From NCBI RefSeq assembly GCF_000003815.2, contig NC_049981.1, positions 14,529,559 through 14,593,558 on the forward strand: a stretch of DNA of 64,000 bases, in the 5' to 3' direction. Position numbers and translations under genes: made by a program. The stretch is from Branchiostoma floridae (lineage: Eukaryota > Chordata > Leptocardii > Amphioxiformes > Branchiostomatidae). This document shows, in pieces, positions 40,444 through 53,200 of this stretch. Position 1 is the first letter of the stretch. Every line of letters begins with the position of its first letter. Below the pieces are notes generated by a model that had not been told where the DNA came from, searched no databases, and worked only from the letters and a program-made list of their open reading frames with translations.

Positions 40444-42539
40444 AGGACAGAATTGTGCTGTTTATGAAAACATGTTATCATTTGCCCTTTGTATTATGCC
40501 ACTCTTAGGCTACTAAATTAATATCCATAAAGTAAGAGAGTATGGAACCTAAAAGATAGAGACAACAAGGTATTTCAGTGTGGAATACTATTTAAACGAA
40601 GTCATAACAACTACATGGTCGATTTCTGTGACAAAAGTTGGCTCCAAGAGACAAATACATTGTCAGATAAGCTTAGAATTAAGAAAGTAGAAAAGTTTGT
40701 TTTTGTGTTTGATGATGTCGCATGTTGAAACTTGTATGTTCAGTGAGTGTTTGATCACCAGTAATTGTGTTCTGACATAGATTAAAACAAAGAATATTGA
40801 GTTCTGTATTGTTGGTCTGTGATAAAATTGACACATGTTGTGCTTTATTGTCTTTACCAGCCACTACCACACTAAACATTTGTCAAACCAGACCTTGACA
40901 AAAGTAGCAAGAAAACTGTGTTTTACATTGATATTGCTTTGCTGCTTTGTGTCATTGCACAATTTAGACAAGATTGTTTGTAAAAGAGAAACATGAAGTC
41001 TTAAATGTTGTACTGTAAGTTATTCAAAGGGTAGTATTGTCTCTGAATTAATTTCAAGTGTTACAATTTTTGACCATATTACTGAGCCATATGACTGAAA
41101 AGCATAGAGTAATTAAGTAGAATTATCAAAATATGCACCATCAGAAGTTGTTTCACTGTAATAAGAGAAGCAATGAAAAGAAAAACAGTTGATAAACATT
41201 TTCAACTTGTATGGGGCTTTCATGTTGGTTTCATCAGTTTTTGAAGTAGACAACCAACTTTGATATTCTAAGAGCAATTTGTACTTCAAACCAGTACTAT
41301 GATCTACAAGTGTTACGTAAAGTGCATAAATATACAAGTGTTAAAATTGACAAGCGCACAATGGCTACGCTATATTTAGTAATTGACTTAATCAGGTAGA
41401 GTTCCTATACATCGATTTCTAACTGATGGTACATTCAAATTCAAACATTTTGAGCCTCCTTTTCGTGTCCCATTGCTGACGTTCTCAACGCTCAGGAGCA
41501 AAAGGGTTACGTCCGCTTTTATAAAAAAAAAAGCAGTTAAACCTTCGAAAATTGAAGTACGCACTGCAATAATAATAAAACTATTGATAATAAGCAATTT
41601 TTCCGGATATATTGTATTCCACTGGAAGTTTCTAACCGCTACCTACGTCTTACTCGGCCTAATAGACCAAAAATCGCAAGTGAAATCGGCCCTGGAGCCT
41701 TACATTTTCAGAAATATTTCGGCTGTTTGAACGGCGCTATGCGAGGAGCTACTTTCTTACTAACAATTCATTTAGAATCTAACGTAAGTGCGTGCCGACG
41801 TCAATAGCAAGGGGAGTAAACTAAACATGAAACATCATGCCCAGTACGAACAAACCTCGTGCGTACCGGTGTACATACAAGGCCACTCCGGTACTGTTGC
41901 AATGCCCCTCACCTTTCTCACCTGGCGGGCGGCACACAAAGAGCACAATAGACCTTATCACATCTCTAAGGAAACACCTGTAAACAAGGCGTAAACAGTA
42001 GCCGCGACAGACACCGGTGGCACTTTTGTCTTTTCTATCGCCAGTTTTAACGATATAGTAACAGTACTCGCACAAAAAGTGGGCAGAAGTTTGGATTTTT
42101 TTTCTGTTTTTAATCTAGAACGAGAAGCGGAAGGAACTGAAACCGGAGCGTTTGAAAGTTTCAGCTGATTTTGCTCAGGTGTATCCGCCTCGGAAGAGGC
42201 ACATAAAAGTAGGAACTAGAACCGGAATGGTCAGAACGGAATGCCAGATCTATCCAACACCTAAAGGCGTTGCTGTCACAAGGTCACGCTGTCACACTTC
42301 AATAAAATTTGCCTAAAAACAATACCGGAAAACGTACCAACTGCATTTTATCTTAGCGGTGCTCCCGAGGAAAGAGGTTTTTTTTGCCTAAAAGCAGGAA
42401 AAAATGTTCAGAACTTCCTCAGCTTTGGCATTTAATTGTAGCTATGCATCCAGCGGGATGGTTCAATTATTTTTTTTGTACGTTGTAAATTTGTTTTATA
42501 ACTTATTCAAGTCTATTTAGACTTTTTAGAGTTTCCAAA
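40444..42539. other. 3' flank of MICOS13 and intergenic DNA; no gene recognised
   Basis: The first few hundred bases are probably the MICOS13 3' UTR. From about 41430 to 42330 the sequence is richer in CpG than its surroundings but shows no supported exon. Confidence 0.35.
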
Positions 42540-42840
42540 TAGTGAAGTGCAAACCTGTTTTGATATTCCAGTCTGTTTTACTTTGAGCTATTTGATGTTT
42601 TGCCGAAGTCTGAATGCATTCTATCCAATCACAGTGCTGGATATCGATCACGTGATGGACGGAGGGTCACGATTTCCGGCTTGTGCCAGTGCAGTGTTTT
42701 ACGATATATCTTCCAACCAAACTGAGCAAATTTCACCACATTTTAACGTTTTGGGCCGATATTTGCGCATTTTCCTCCGATGGTTAGACAAGCGAGGCCT
42801 CCATAAATGTCTCATGGTGAGAACATCACCTCTCAGGTGA
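42540..42840 (+). promoter_or_regulatory. Possible promoter and first exon of the downstream SECISBP2L-like gene
   Basis: A CCAAT box near 42628, a CACGTG E-box near 42650, moderate CpG content and two good donors (ATG/GTGAGA at 42816/42817 and CTCAG/GTGAGT near 42837) give a first-exon appearance. An ATG ending exactly at the first donor would be in phase 0, as required by the first recognised exon at 54973. This link is inference; the intron would be about 12 kb. Confidence 0.2.
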
Positions 42841-43667
42841 GTTTTAAGGGGTAGAAATGGTCTGTTTTGAGGGGTAGTTTTATCAAGGCGTGTGTTCTAA
42901 GACCGGTGTGTGTGTGTTCGTGACAGTTTTCCCTTGGTCTGACGCATGACAAAATCTCTCAAATTCTACTCAAAACTCCTGATCAAAACTTAAGCAGTTC
43001 AGCCATCCTTTACGCACTCATTTATTAAGAAATACCCACTGTTTCTGGCTACAGAATCGCGGTAGTCTAAGATATATGGGGTGGGCGGCTGGTAGCGTCA
43101 TGGCCAGTCGCCGGGCCCTAGTAACTAAGACCAAGATTATATTATTCAAAAGACTAAAACATAAGAATAGTATCAAATTAAGTATCATATCAAAATATCA
43201 TCGACGCTTGCACTTGAACAGATTCGTGCCGGTGCACGAGTAACATGTTATGCAGTTTAAGATAGCGGAAACAAAATGTAGGAACATTTTGGAAGAGAAG
43301 TGGGAGGGGGGCTGTGAAAGTGATACCTGTAGGGTTGGGCGGGGCTCAGTGGTAGCTGAGATTGTTGAACTTAGGTCGTTATATAAGGATAATTAAGACA
43401 TTTTGAACACGGAAAAGTGATCCAAATATTAGCATACGCATAAAGTATCTTTACCAAGACATTTTTTGTTATTTGCTATAATTTTTTATGATTGTTTTAA
43501 TAGCTGTCATGTTGGCTATCTTACTAATCGATTTGTTGTGGTCAGGCCAAGGGTCAGTATAATACATTTGTAGTTGGAATGTTCATGATCGTTTGATTTT
43601 CTCAGTGCCAGTTCTTGACACTGCAATGTATATCTTTCAATGTACTATTCAGTGTGAATTGTATTGT

Positions 43668-44310
43668 GTACAGGGGTTGGGGTTTTGTGCGCGTGAAAAA
43701 TGTGCGCGTGAAAACTTGCGCGTGAAAAATCTGCGCGTGACAATATGCAAATTAGCTGATTCCCAAGGGATTTAAAAAAGTTTTTGCAGTTTTAAACTTA
43801 AAAAGCTCAAACAAGATGGCACAGAATGGAATTAAGTATTGTATTGTTGCATTCTAGGGTACAAAATCTCGATCTGATTGATTTTCAAGTGATTTTCAAA
43901 TGTTAAGTTTTCACGCGCAAAAAAGTTTGAAATCTGCGCGTGAAACAATTTGCTTCAAAAAAAGATGAAATGAAGCTTCTAGAATGGAGAAAAACCTCAA
44001 ATTGTAACATTTTACAATATAAAACCTCATACAAGTAATTTTTCCATGTATTTCTGTGAAATTAATGGGATTTTGGATTGTTCATAAAATGCAAATGAAC
44101 CTATTCCCAAGGGATCTAAAAATCAGGATTTCTTCAAACCAAAAATTCTGGTTACATTATGGGAAATTATATCATAGGATCAAATTTTTCTGGCTTAGAA
44201 TTCCTTGCTGCACATTTTCTGACATATTTCAGGAACTTTATTTTTTCACGCGCAAATTCTCCACGCGCACGCGCAAATTCTCCACGCGCAGAAAACCCGT
44301 TCCCGTGTAC
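43668..44310 (+). mobile_element. MITE, family A, copy 1 (about 640 bp)
   Basis: The ends are inverted repeats: GTACAGGGGTTGGGGTTTTG on the left; the right end, read inverted, is GTACACGGGAACGGGTTTTC. Next to each end, and inside, the motif GCGCGTGAAAA or its complement recurs several times (four times within 43690-43745). No transposase frame is present, so it is non-autonomous. Confidence 0.85.
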
Positions 44311-44430
44311 AGTTATTGTTTCAACCTCAAATCTATCAAAAACACAGTAAAAAAAATCCCCCTTCTTCATTCTGGTGAAAGTAAATTAATATACGGTGTA
44401 AGAAACAGTTTAGCACTGTTTGAATTATTA

Positions 44431-45519
44431 CTAACGGGAGGGGGCCATACTTCGACACCCGTTCTAAGTGGATGCGCATGGCTTTTGTCAATGTACATTT
44501 TACAGTGAACTCATAAAAAACAAGTTAAGATCTTGTATGCATCCATATAACTGTTATTGAAGCTGTACAGATATATATTTCATTTAACGGTAGCGTTCCG
44601 CACTGTACTTTGACAGCGCACGAAACTTACGGCAGGTTTTCGGCTTGCGTCCTAGCAGAACGTTCCAACACAAAAAGGGGGTCCAAACTCCGACATAGTA
44701 ATAACTAGACCATCGCCGTGCATTTTTTAACAACTTATGCAAATAAAATAGCACTAAAAGTCTTCATTATAATCTTTTTGTACCAAATATGGGTCATATT
44801 TTGTATTACGCGACTTATTCAAATACGGTGTGTTAAAACGTTTACCTCTAACGGTGAGACCAACTTGCCGCAAAACGGCAGCGCATTGTTACGTTGGACG
44901 GTGATGGCATTTTTCGCTTTTCGGCTTCCTTGATTGCCTTTTCATCCTGTCTTCAGGCAGCAGCAATGGCTACAGGATTTTTTAGTCGGTAGGGATAGAT
45001 TTTTCTTGAATGTTTGTCGCTCTGCGGACGGGTTGACTCAGTTCAACGTGTTGAGCATCGGTCGGCCGCCGGCGTGCGTGATAGTAAAATGGCGGGGCCC
45101 CGACTGGGTGAACATTGTGGTATCATTTTAGCTCCGTTTATCCAACCCATTTAAAGGCAAAACAGAACACAGGTATTATTTTTCGGAAGGCTAATAAACA
45201 TCATTTCTATGTGTGGTGGTATTTTTTCACATGTCGTATTTTGCGAAGAATAATTCCAGAGTTTCCCGGGCCACGGTCTCTATGCGTTCGCTCGTCAACT
45301 TGCACGGAAGGCGTCAAACTTGTGCAAGTTTTTCAATCGTTATCTGTGGGACTTGCTAACTTCGACACATACCCCGTCTTTGTAGTTATATACAACAAGG
45401 TTTGGTCAACAGCTAGTTGTACTTCTAATGTGCAGGCATCTATGCATTTCTCCGCAACAATGATTTTTAAAACCTGACGAAGTTTGGACCCCTGTCGAAG
45501 TATGGCCCCCTCCCGTTAG
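44431..45519. mobile_element. DNA element with long perfect terminal inverted repeats (about 1.09 kb)
   Basis: The left end from 44431 (CTAACGGGAGGGGGCCATAC and seven more bases) is the exact reverse complement of the right end at about 45493-45519. A second inverted pair lies inside (GGTCCAAACTCCGAC near 44685 and GTTTGGACC near 45482), suggesting nested ends. It contains no transposase frame that I recognise. It sits between the two inverted family A MITEs. Confidence 0.85.
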
Positions 45520-45960
45520 CATGTAAGTTACAGACTTGAAACAACCTACAAAATACAAATGCAGCAAACACGTGTTCAAAATAAATGAAATATAACTGTA
45601 GATTATAATTTTATATTGTCCTTCCTCTTATGATATGCCTTCGGTCCGACATTACAGGTACTAGTACTTAGTACAAAGATGTTGGGTCTGCCCTTCACAT
45701 GTGTATGTAGAGCATAATCAGGTGCTTTAATTCCACATTATTCATAGCCTAATGTGTGTATGTGTGTGTTACCATGATTCTATGATCTATGAACAAACAT
45801 GCATGTTTTTGTGTGTGTGTGTGCGATTCTTTCTTAGTAACTTATTATAACAGTGCCACATACAAAGTCCAGACAGAAGGTAAAGGTAGATTTTACCTGC
45901 CTGACCGAAGTCGAAACTTTCATGTTTCTTTCTTGTATTATCTAACTGCAAATATTTACA

Positions 45961-46590
45961 TGTAACGGGAACGGGTTTTCTGCGCGTGGAGAATTTGCGC
46001 GTGCGCGTGAAAAATGTGCGCGTGAAAAATAAAGTTCCTGAAAAATTTGCCGCAAGGAATTCTATGGCAGAAAAATTTGAACCTATGATATAATTCCCCA
46101 TCTGTTACCTGAATTTTTGGTTTGAAAAAACCTTGATTTTTAGATCCCTTGGGAAAAGGTTAATTTGCATATTTTGAACATTTGACAATCACGTAAATTT
46201 GGCAGAAATGAATTGAAAAATTACTCATATGAGGTTTTATATCGTAAAATGTAACAATTTGAGGCTTTTCTCCATTCTAGAAGCTTCATTTCATCTTTTT
46301 TGAAGCAGATTGTTTCACGCGCAAATTTCAAACTTTTTTGCGCGTGAAAAGTTAACATTTAAAAATCACTTGAAAAGCACTCAGGTCGAGATTTTGTACT
46401 CTAGAATGCAACAATATGATGATTAATTCCATTTTGTGCCATCTTGTTTGAGCTTTTAAGTATAAAACTGCAAAAACTTTTTGAATCCCTTGGGAATCAG
46501 CTACTTTGCATATTGTCACGCGCAGATTTTTCACGCGCAAGTTTTCACGCGCAAATTCTTCACGCGCACAAAACCCCAACCCCATGTAAC
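45961..46590 (-). mobile_element. MITE, family A, copy 2, inverted
   Basis: Reverse-complement relative of the element at 43668-44310, with the same ends (AACGGGAACGGGTTTTCTGC on the left, GCACAAAACCCCAACCCC on the right), the same internal blocks (CCCTTGGGAATCAGCTA; GATCCCTTGGGAA) and the same GCGCGTGAAAA subterminal motifs. The pair frames the 44431-45519 element. Confidence 0.85.
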
Positions 46591-48029
46591 CTCCTACATT
46601 CATGTACAAATTTATGTGTATGTATAGATATATACCTGTTTTGTAGTACATGTTCAAGGACATTTTTACAAAATGTTAGACATTTTTAGCCAAACACTGG
46701 GGGGGGGGGGGTTGTAATGAGTAGAGGAATTTGATAATGAATTAATTCTTGTTGTCAGTATGAAACAGTATGATCACAATCCCTATGTAGATAATTTCAT
46801 AAGGTATCATTGACATTGTGTCTGAATCTAGAACAGATTACTTGTAGAAGTTTGCAGATAAATGTGGAAAATTCAAATTCAGGGATCATAAAAAATCACT
46901 ATTTATCAGGATGACCCCACTGTGCATGTCGATAGATCTATTGACATGTCAAGGTTTTCATAAACAGGAAAAACCACCACAATGTTTACACCAAACAGTT
47001 CAAACATAAACATCGAGTTAGTTACAGTACTACTAGTAAACCATTTGCTGATTGCAAGGATAACCAATCACTGGTACTTCAACAACATATGTCACGACGC
47101 ATTTAAGCGAGGTACAGTGATGTCTACAGTACATATATTACGTTAGTTACAGTAATACTATTTTACACTGTTTCCAAGTCAGGACCAGAAATATGCAATT
47201 GTAGTTGGTTAACAAATGGTTGAGATCAAAGGTAGAAGAATATAGAACATTTCATCATATAAATCACCCGGGATGCAAGTTTGCTTGTGACATAAGATTA
47301 GCCTTGTCTGTCCTAAAAATTTGAAATAGTCATCATTACATGACATGGAATTGATGAATTTTTGCATAATAGTAATTTGATGTAAAATAACAGGTTTAAC
47401 AAAATTATAACACCATGGACTCCTAAGCAATGTGCATTGTGCAAATTCAAGGTGGAGAAAATTCAAGGTGGAGACAGCCTTGATAACGTATGTGTAAACT
47501 CAACACCAAGTATGAAAACTCAGTCTATCCTCCTGTAAATACTTTATCAATTGCATTGCATTATGATTTCATTTAAAAAAAAACTTATTAATCAGTACCC
47601 AAAACAATTGATATTCCATTCATTTTGAATTACGGTTGTAAATTCATGAAAGCAGTAGGCTTACAGTTTACTAAAGTCTGTGGGTTGTGAAAAATTTGTC
47701 TTGATCATAGTATTCATACATGATGTATGTCCCATGTTTTTTCAATGTTTTATGATTATATAACATAATGTTTTATATGGTTGGAAAGCCTGTACATTTC
47801 CTTTAAAATGATACCTCACTCTCATTTGTTATGATCACGCTTTTGTGCAATGAGTACTGTTACTGATTTTGTGAGTTGTTTCTTCCCCAAAAGTGTTGAA
47901 ATCACCTGCTAAAGTCAGACACTGTGTTAATAGTGGAACTTGTTGTACTCGATGGTGGGGATCTTCCACTACCCAGTACTGTAGCCTTTTTGCTAGGGAT
48001 GCAAAAGGGAAAATCAATTGAATTTGAAA

Positions 48030-48249
48030 TACTGTAAATGCATTTAAGTTCTTGGGGATTTAATTTCGCAGTAGCGGGAAAAGGGACTTTTCGCGGAGGA
48101 TTTAAGTTCGCGGTAACACCATAGACTGTAGTCTAATACCATAATAGAAAAATGTTCGCGCCATCGCGGTGTTGTTAAGTTCACGGTGAAGTGTTCACCG
48201 CGAAAACCAAGAACATTAATCCACCGCGAACATTTCTGCATTTACAGTA
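48030..48249. mobile_element. MITE, family B (TACTGTAAATGC ends), copy 1
   Basis: It begins TACTGTAAATGCATTTAAG and ends with the complement (CTGCATTTACAGTA). The interior has the family's repeated 'ttcgcgg'/'ccgcgaa' blocks in both orientations, so the whole 220 bp can fold back. No coding capacity. Confidence 0.85.
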
Positions 48250-51123
48250 AACATCTTCTTGTGTGAATGTGGTGTAAAGCCACTAAAATAACTTTGACAA
48301 ATGATTTCTGTAACATAATTTAGAATATAAAAACTATTGAATTTGAAGAAACAGGTTGTACTTTTTGTTTGTGCAAATGCATTTCATCCTTGAAAAGTTT
48401 AAAATACATATATGTGTATATTCACTAGATCTATATTGTCTTAAAATTTTCCTCCTTAAAGATTCTTCCTTGCAGGCACATTCAGAGATAGAAACCTTGT
48501 CCCAACAAAGATGGCATGATATCAGAATGTCATTAACTTGTGACGTCCACATTATTGGGCAATTAATATTTCATACCCCCGACATTAAACGAGCAGTCTC
48601 TCTTTGTCATCGCAAATGCCAGCCCCAGAATCTTCCATCTAAAATGATCTAATCTAAGAAAGATAATGGAAATAACTTTTTCCTTGCACGTTATATATGT
48701 TGAAGATAGAACTTTTTTGTCCCATGGAACAAACACATCCAGATAGAATTAAGATCACATACCTTATAAACTAACTTGGTAGGTACCACATCGAAACACA
48801 TTCAGAGAAATCAAGGTTACCCTTTTCCAAAAAACACATTCAGATAAAATTTTGGGTTAGCCTGTATTATAGGGGAAAAAACAAAACATATCCATCACTG
48901 TAGCCAGAGAAATCTGAAGTTAAGCTATTAAGAAAAATTAATGCCGGTGGGGTTGAAGGTATATAAATTGTGTATGTCCAGATATACTTCAGAAATTTAG
49001 TCCAACTACTAGTATATTTTGGAGAGGAAAGTTAACGTTGTACCCAGAATTTGTCATTTACATAACCTTTCTGGAGTATTTTCTTACTGTGAGTGCCTGA
49101 AATATGAGGTAATTTGTAGTCAAATACAGTAGCTATGTAAAAAGTACCATGAATTGGTACAAATAATGTCTTGGCTCAAAGCACTAATACTGTATAAACT
49201 GTTATTTTACGTAGGGATGTAATTGTGAGTGGAAAAGAGGTTTTTGCGCTGTTTTGTATAGTTGAAAGTGAAAATGCAAAATCATGTATTTTTAGTGTCA
49301 TGAACTTAATATGATATCCAGGCATATAGGCAAAAAAATAAAACCTTTTCCAATATTTCAAGATCTACTGTATATGTTGTGTTGCAATACCTCAAGACTG
49401 CATTGTCATAGGATTTGTCTCTGCAAAGCTCGTGCTGCAAAATATCATTAATAATTCAAGATCTCTTTAGAAAAGAGAGGACCTCATAAGGAACAATTCT
49501 TAATTGTGTTGCTGTCAAAGATTAGTACTTTATGGCTGTGATAAGATGAAAATGGAATTGAAGGTCTTGTAAAAGATACTACGGGGACTTTGTGAAGTCT
49601 TAGACTTATATATAGATATAGGTTGGTATTAGAGGTGGCAGTCACATTTGTCTTACAATCATTTTTACCACCAGCGAAATTTTCATGTACTCATGTACGA
49701 GTAACGGTTCTTTTTCAAAACAATATAACAGACTTTCACACATAAAAGATGTGTCTGAAAAAATCAAGCTACCATGGTACTATGTTGTTAGTGTTATTTA
49801 GCCTTGAAATTTTTAATATTGAAAGATTAGAAAATATAATTTGTGTTTATAAATTATACATTTAGAATAAAGGACAAACTGAACTCAAAAGAAAACATTT
49901 TGAAATTTTGGTCTATAATATCTCCATTCTTACTTCATCAATTTTCTTGTGTAATGTATCACTGGAAAGCTTGATTATCCTTTTAAGTTGCAATGTTGTG
50001 ATGATGCATTCAGGGGTCTTGCACTGGAGCTGCTTGTTAGGTATTTTGGGGAAAAAAGTGCCAAGATTTCCCATGGTCATATGTCTGTTGTTTTTTGATG
50101 ATATTGAGCAGTGTTTTTCATATCATTGGAAAGATTGTCTATTTTCCTTCAAAACGATGCCCCTTGATCATTTGTAAAATATCGCTTTTGTGGAACAAGC
50201 ACCATAGCTGACTTCATTAGCCAAAAAGTGTTTTCTGTCCAGCATCAAACACTATTGTATTGGCAGGGAAATTTTGGCACAAATGTACATGTGACCCACC
50301 CACATACTACTAACCAGCTCTGGTGCTCTATCTGTGCATGTGAGGTAAGGTACTGTATATACAGTTGTAACACTATGAAATTCGAGCTTATGAGACAACA
50401 GAGATATGTTCAACTGAAGTCTAGTTTCCAAGCCTTTTGTGTTTAGTCTAGTTGTGTTTAGTTTGGTCTAATTTAGTACTGGTTTCTCCTCGAAAGGCCG
50501 ATTGTTTGTTGTTTACCCTTAATGTAATTATAGGATGGGAAATTCAATTGATTTGGGTAGCTAAAGACTTGAACTAAACTTCAAACAAGCATGAGGACTT
50601 TGTATTGAGGAGTTCTTGATCTAGTCTGTAATCATGTCATGTGCAGCATAAGATTTTTTGCTGTATGACCCCAATGCTTCCTGTATTACTTTGTTAATTA
50701 ATGCCCTCTAGCTCCCAGTTGGTAAAATAAAAATGGTAAGAAAAATGCCTCTTGTAGTAATAACTATTATCCAAGCAGGTCTGGCAAGGCAGTATCCAAG
50801 GAGTCAAGCAGTATCCAGGTACACACCTGATACTGGTTTGCTTGGAGATTACTCTCCTTCTGCATACATCTTGTTCAATGGCACTTAGTTATAATGGGTG
50901 ATTAACTTAAAGGTCATTGACCCTTACATTGTACACATGTAGGGATGGCCTGTGAGTGACAGTCTGACTTTTACCAAGGATCATGAAAATTATTCACCTG
51001 GCATTATTCATCAGTACTGCAGTAGGCTGTACATATTCAAATTTCAAGCACCTTTTAATGTTTTTCTGAATTTGAAAATGATACTATAAATTTTTAAACT
51101 GGATTTAATTTTTTGAGCCCATA

Positions 51124-51728
51124 TACCGTATATTCTCGAATAAAGTACGCACCCCAATTAAAGTACGCACCTCTGATTTTGGACAAGTCTTAGACAGATC
51201 TTTGGGACTGAAAGGTAAAATGGAAAAACTCAAATAAAGTACGCACCCCTTCTCCACCAATTTTGAACAGACCTTTAACTGGATAAATTCATATTTATGA
51301 TGTTTTCCCCAGGTTATTTTGCATGAAATAACCTGCATTTGCACTGTCATTGTCTCTATAAACTTGTGAATTGCCTACTGCAAATTATAAAAATCACTGG
51401 GAACTGGTAGAAGAAATCAGGAAAAACTAGTTGTACAAGTCAAAGTCACTAACTCAAAAGGATCGTATGCAAATGCCAATCTTATGTAAATCATGTTTAG
51501 ACAATTTCTTTGTTTCATGTTTAGACAACTACAAGACAACAACAATGTGCATGTTTTGAAACATTATTAGAAGTGTAGCTCCACCTTGCTTTATTTTAGG
51601 CTTTTTTACCATTTCTCTGTGCAGTGACCTCAAATAAAGTACGCACCCCAACTTTGGCAACAACTTGTAGCACCTTTTCAATTTTGAAAAGTTAAAAAAG
51701 TGCGTACTTTATTCGAGAATATACGGTA
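51124..51728. mobile_element. MITE, family C, with AAAGTACGCACCCC subterminal repeats
   Basis: It starts TACCGTATATTCTCGAATAA and ends with the exact inverse at 51728; TA flanks on both sides are compatible with a TA target-site duplication. AAAGTACGCACC recurs near 51143, 51160, 51236 and 51637. About 605 bp, without a transposase. Confidence 0.9.
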
Positions 51729-53200
51729 TACACATATCTACATGGAGGACATTATACTTATACTACTTAACAGATCTTGTAAGAAGCATTTGTACTATTA
51801 ACTGCACACGAGGTTAGATTTAAACAAATTCTTTTAAGTTGATGACAGGCTTAAGATTTTTTACTTGTGTTCATTTGACATGTGTTTATGTTGTTGTTAT
51901 ATTGTACAAGACTCAATTACCAAAATTGGTACCTTCCAGTACAACAGTTATTCAATGGTGTGATCTGTCAGATTATCTGGTCACTCCTGACCAATCCTAT
52001 TGTTTATGTGGATTTGAGAACAAAAGCCAGGTGACCCCAACAGGTAAATATTGACGACGTCACCTGGGCGTCCCCACAACAATGTAGACCTACATAGTGA
52101 CCCTGATTTGTTCGGTGGCTTGAATGTGTCATAATGAGCACTTACGTATACTACAAATCATTGTAAAAGTAAAGATCCCATAGACTGCGCCATTTTGAGG
52201 CTATAGAAGCAGTGGGTTGTTATCCAAGTTGTGTCTAGGGCATGTCTAGGAGTGAGGAAAGTAAAAACTGCTAAGGACACAATGTGCTGCCAGACTGTCA
52301 GCTGGAATTAAACCTGCAACCTTGTATCTGCTCCCCTAGCCAGTTTATACAATATTAGAACTAAGATTAGTGCATTGTTGCACCCCAAACTAGAATCCAA
52401 ACCCCTTTTCAAAAGGATGATACATGTGTTACTCTAATTCTAAATGTATATGTAGAAAATATACTTTTCTCTGACTCATGAAAATTAGACCAAAAGTGCT
52501 GCATTAATGCATTTCAGAATTTTGAAGTTGGAGATGTAGACTGCTTTACACAAAGATATTAAGGTTCAAAGAAAATAAAATTTTTGAAATGAACATCTAT
52601 TCTTGTTGATATAAAAACAAATTGATTATGTCCAGACATAAATCCGTAAATGTTAGTGCCAGAAGGAGGACCTATAAATATTATTAGTAGTAAGATAATC
52701 AATTGTAATTTTAAAGCAAGGTCAGAACATGTAACCACTAGGTTCAGTGACCTTTGGTCAGTTTGCTCTTTGATTGACCAGATCAGTCAATTATTGTCCT
52801 TTTGGGGGTTATTTCATCTAGCCAGGTATGTCTTGGGTCATCAATAAGTTTGTGGCCCCACCCAGAAATAAGGTGTACAACTTATATTTCTTGGTAACGT
52901 TATATGGTATGATGTCTTTTGTTAATATCCACTAAATTTCAATTGATTGCGTACTTTTCATTTGAGGTCTTTTTGAAAATCAATCTCGGTAAGTGTTGAG
53001 AAAAACAAGGGTGAACTGTGACCAGGGTGGGTCGTGTTCCTCATGCCATGAAATCTACCAAGATGTTGTCAAAATGTTTCCTCTGTATTTCAACTGGAAA
53101 AAAGTGGGTGTCTGACTTTCTTTGGACCAAGTTGAATGGCATACCTTAGCTTGCAGATCAATTGTTCATATTTTTTATTTCACTCAACTGCCTCAGCGTC

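Noticed and set aside
42547-42840. A 97-residue protein gene at 42547-42840
   Set aside because: Composition and promoter-like motifs suit untranslated sequence; no homologous family recognised.
44056-46663. Open frames inside the family A elements
   Set aside because: They run through the GCGCGTG motif arrays and inverted ends; no transposase motifs are visible.
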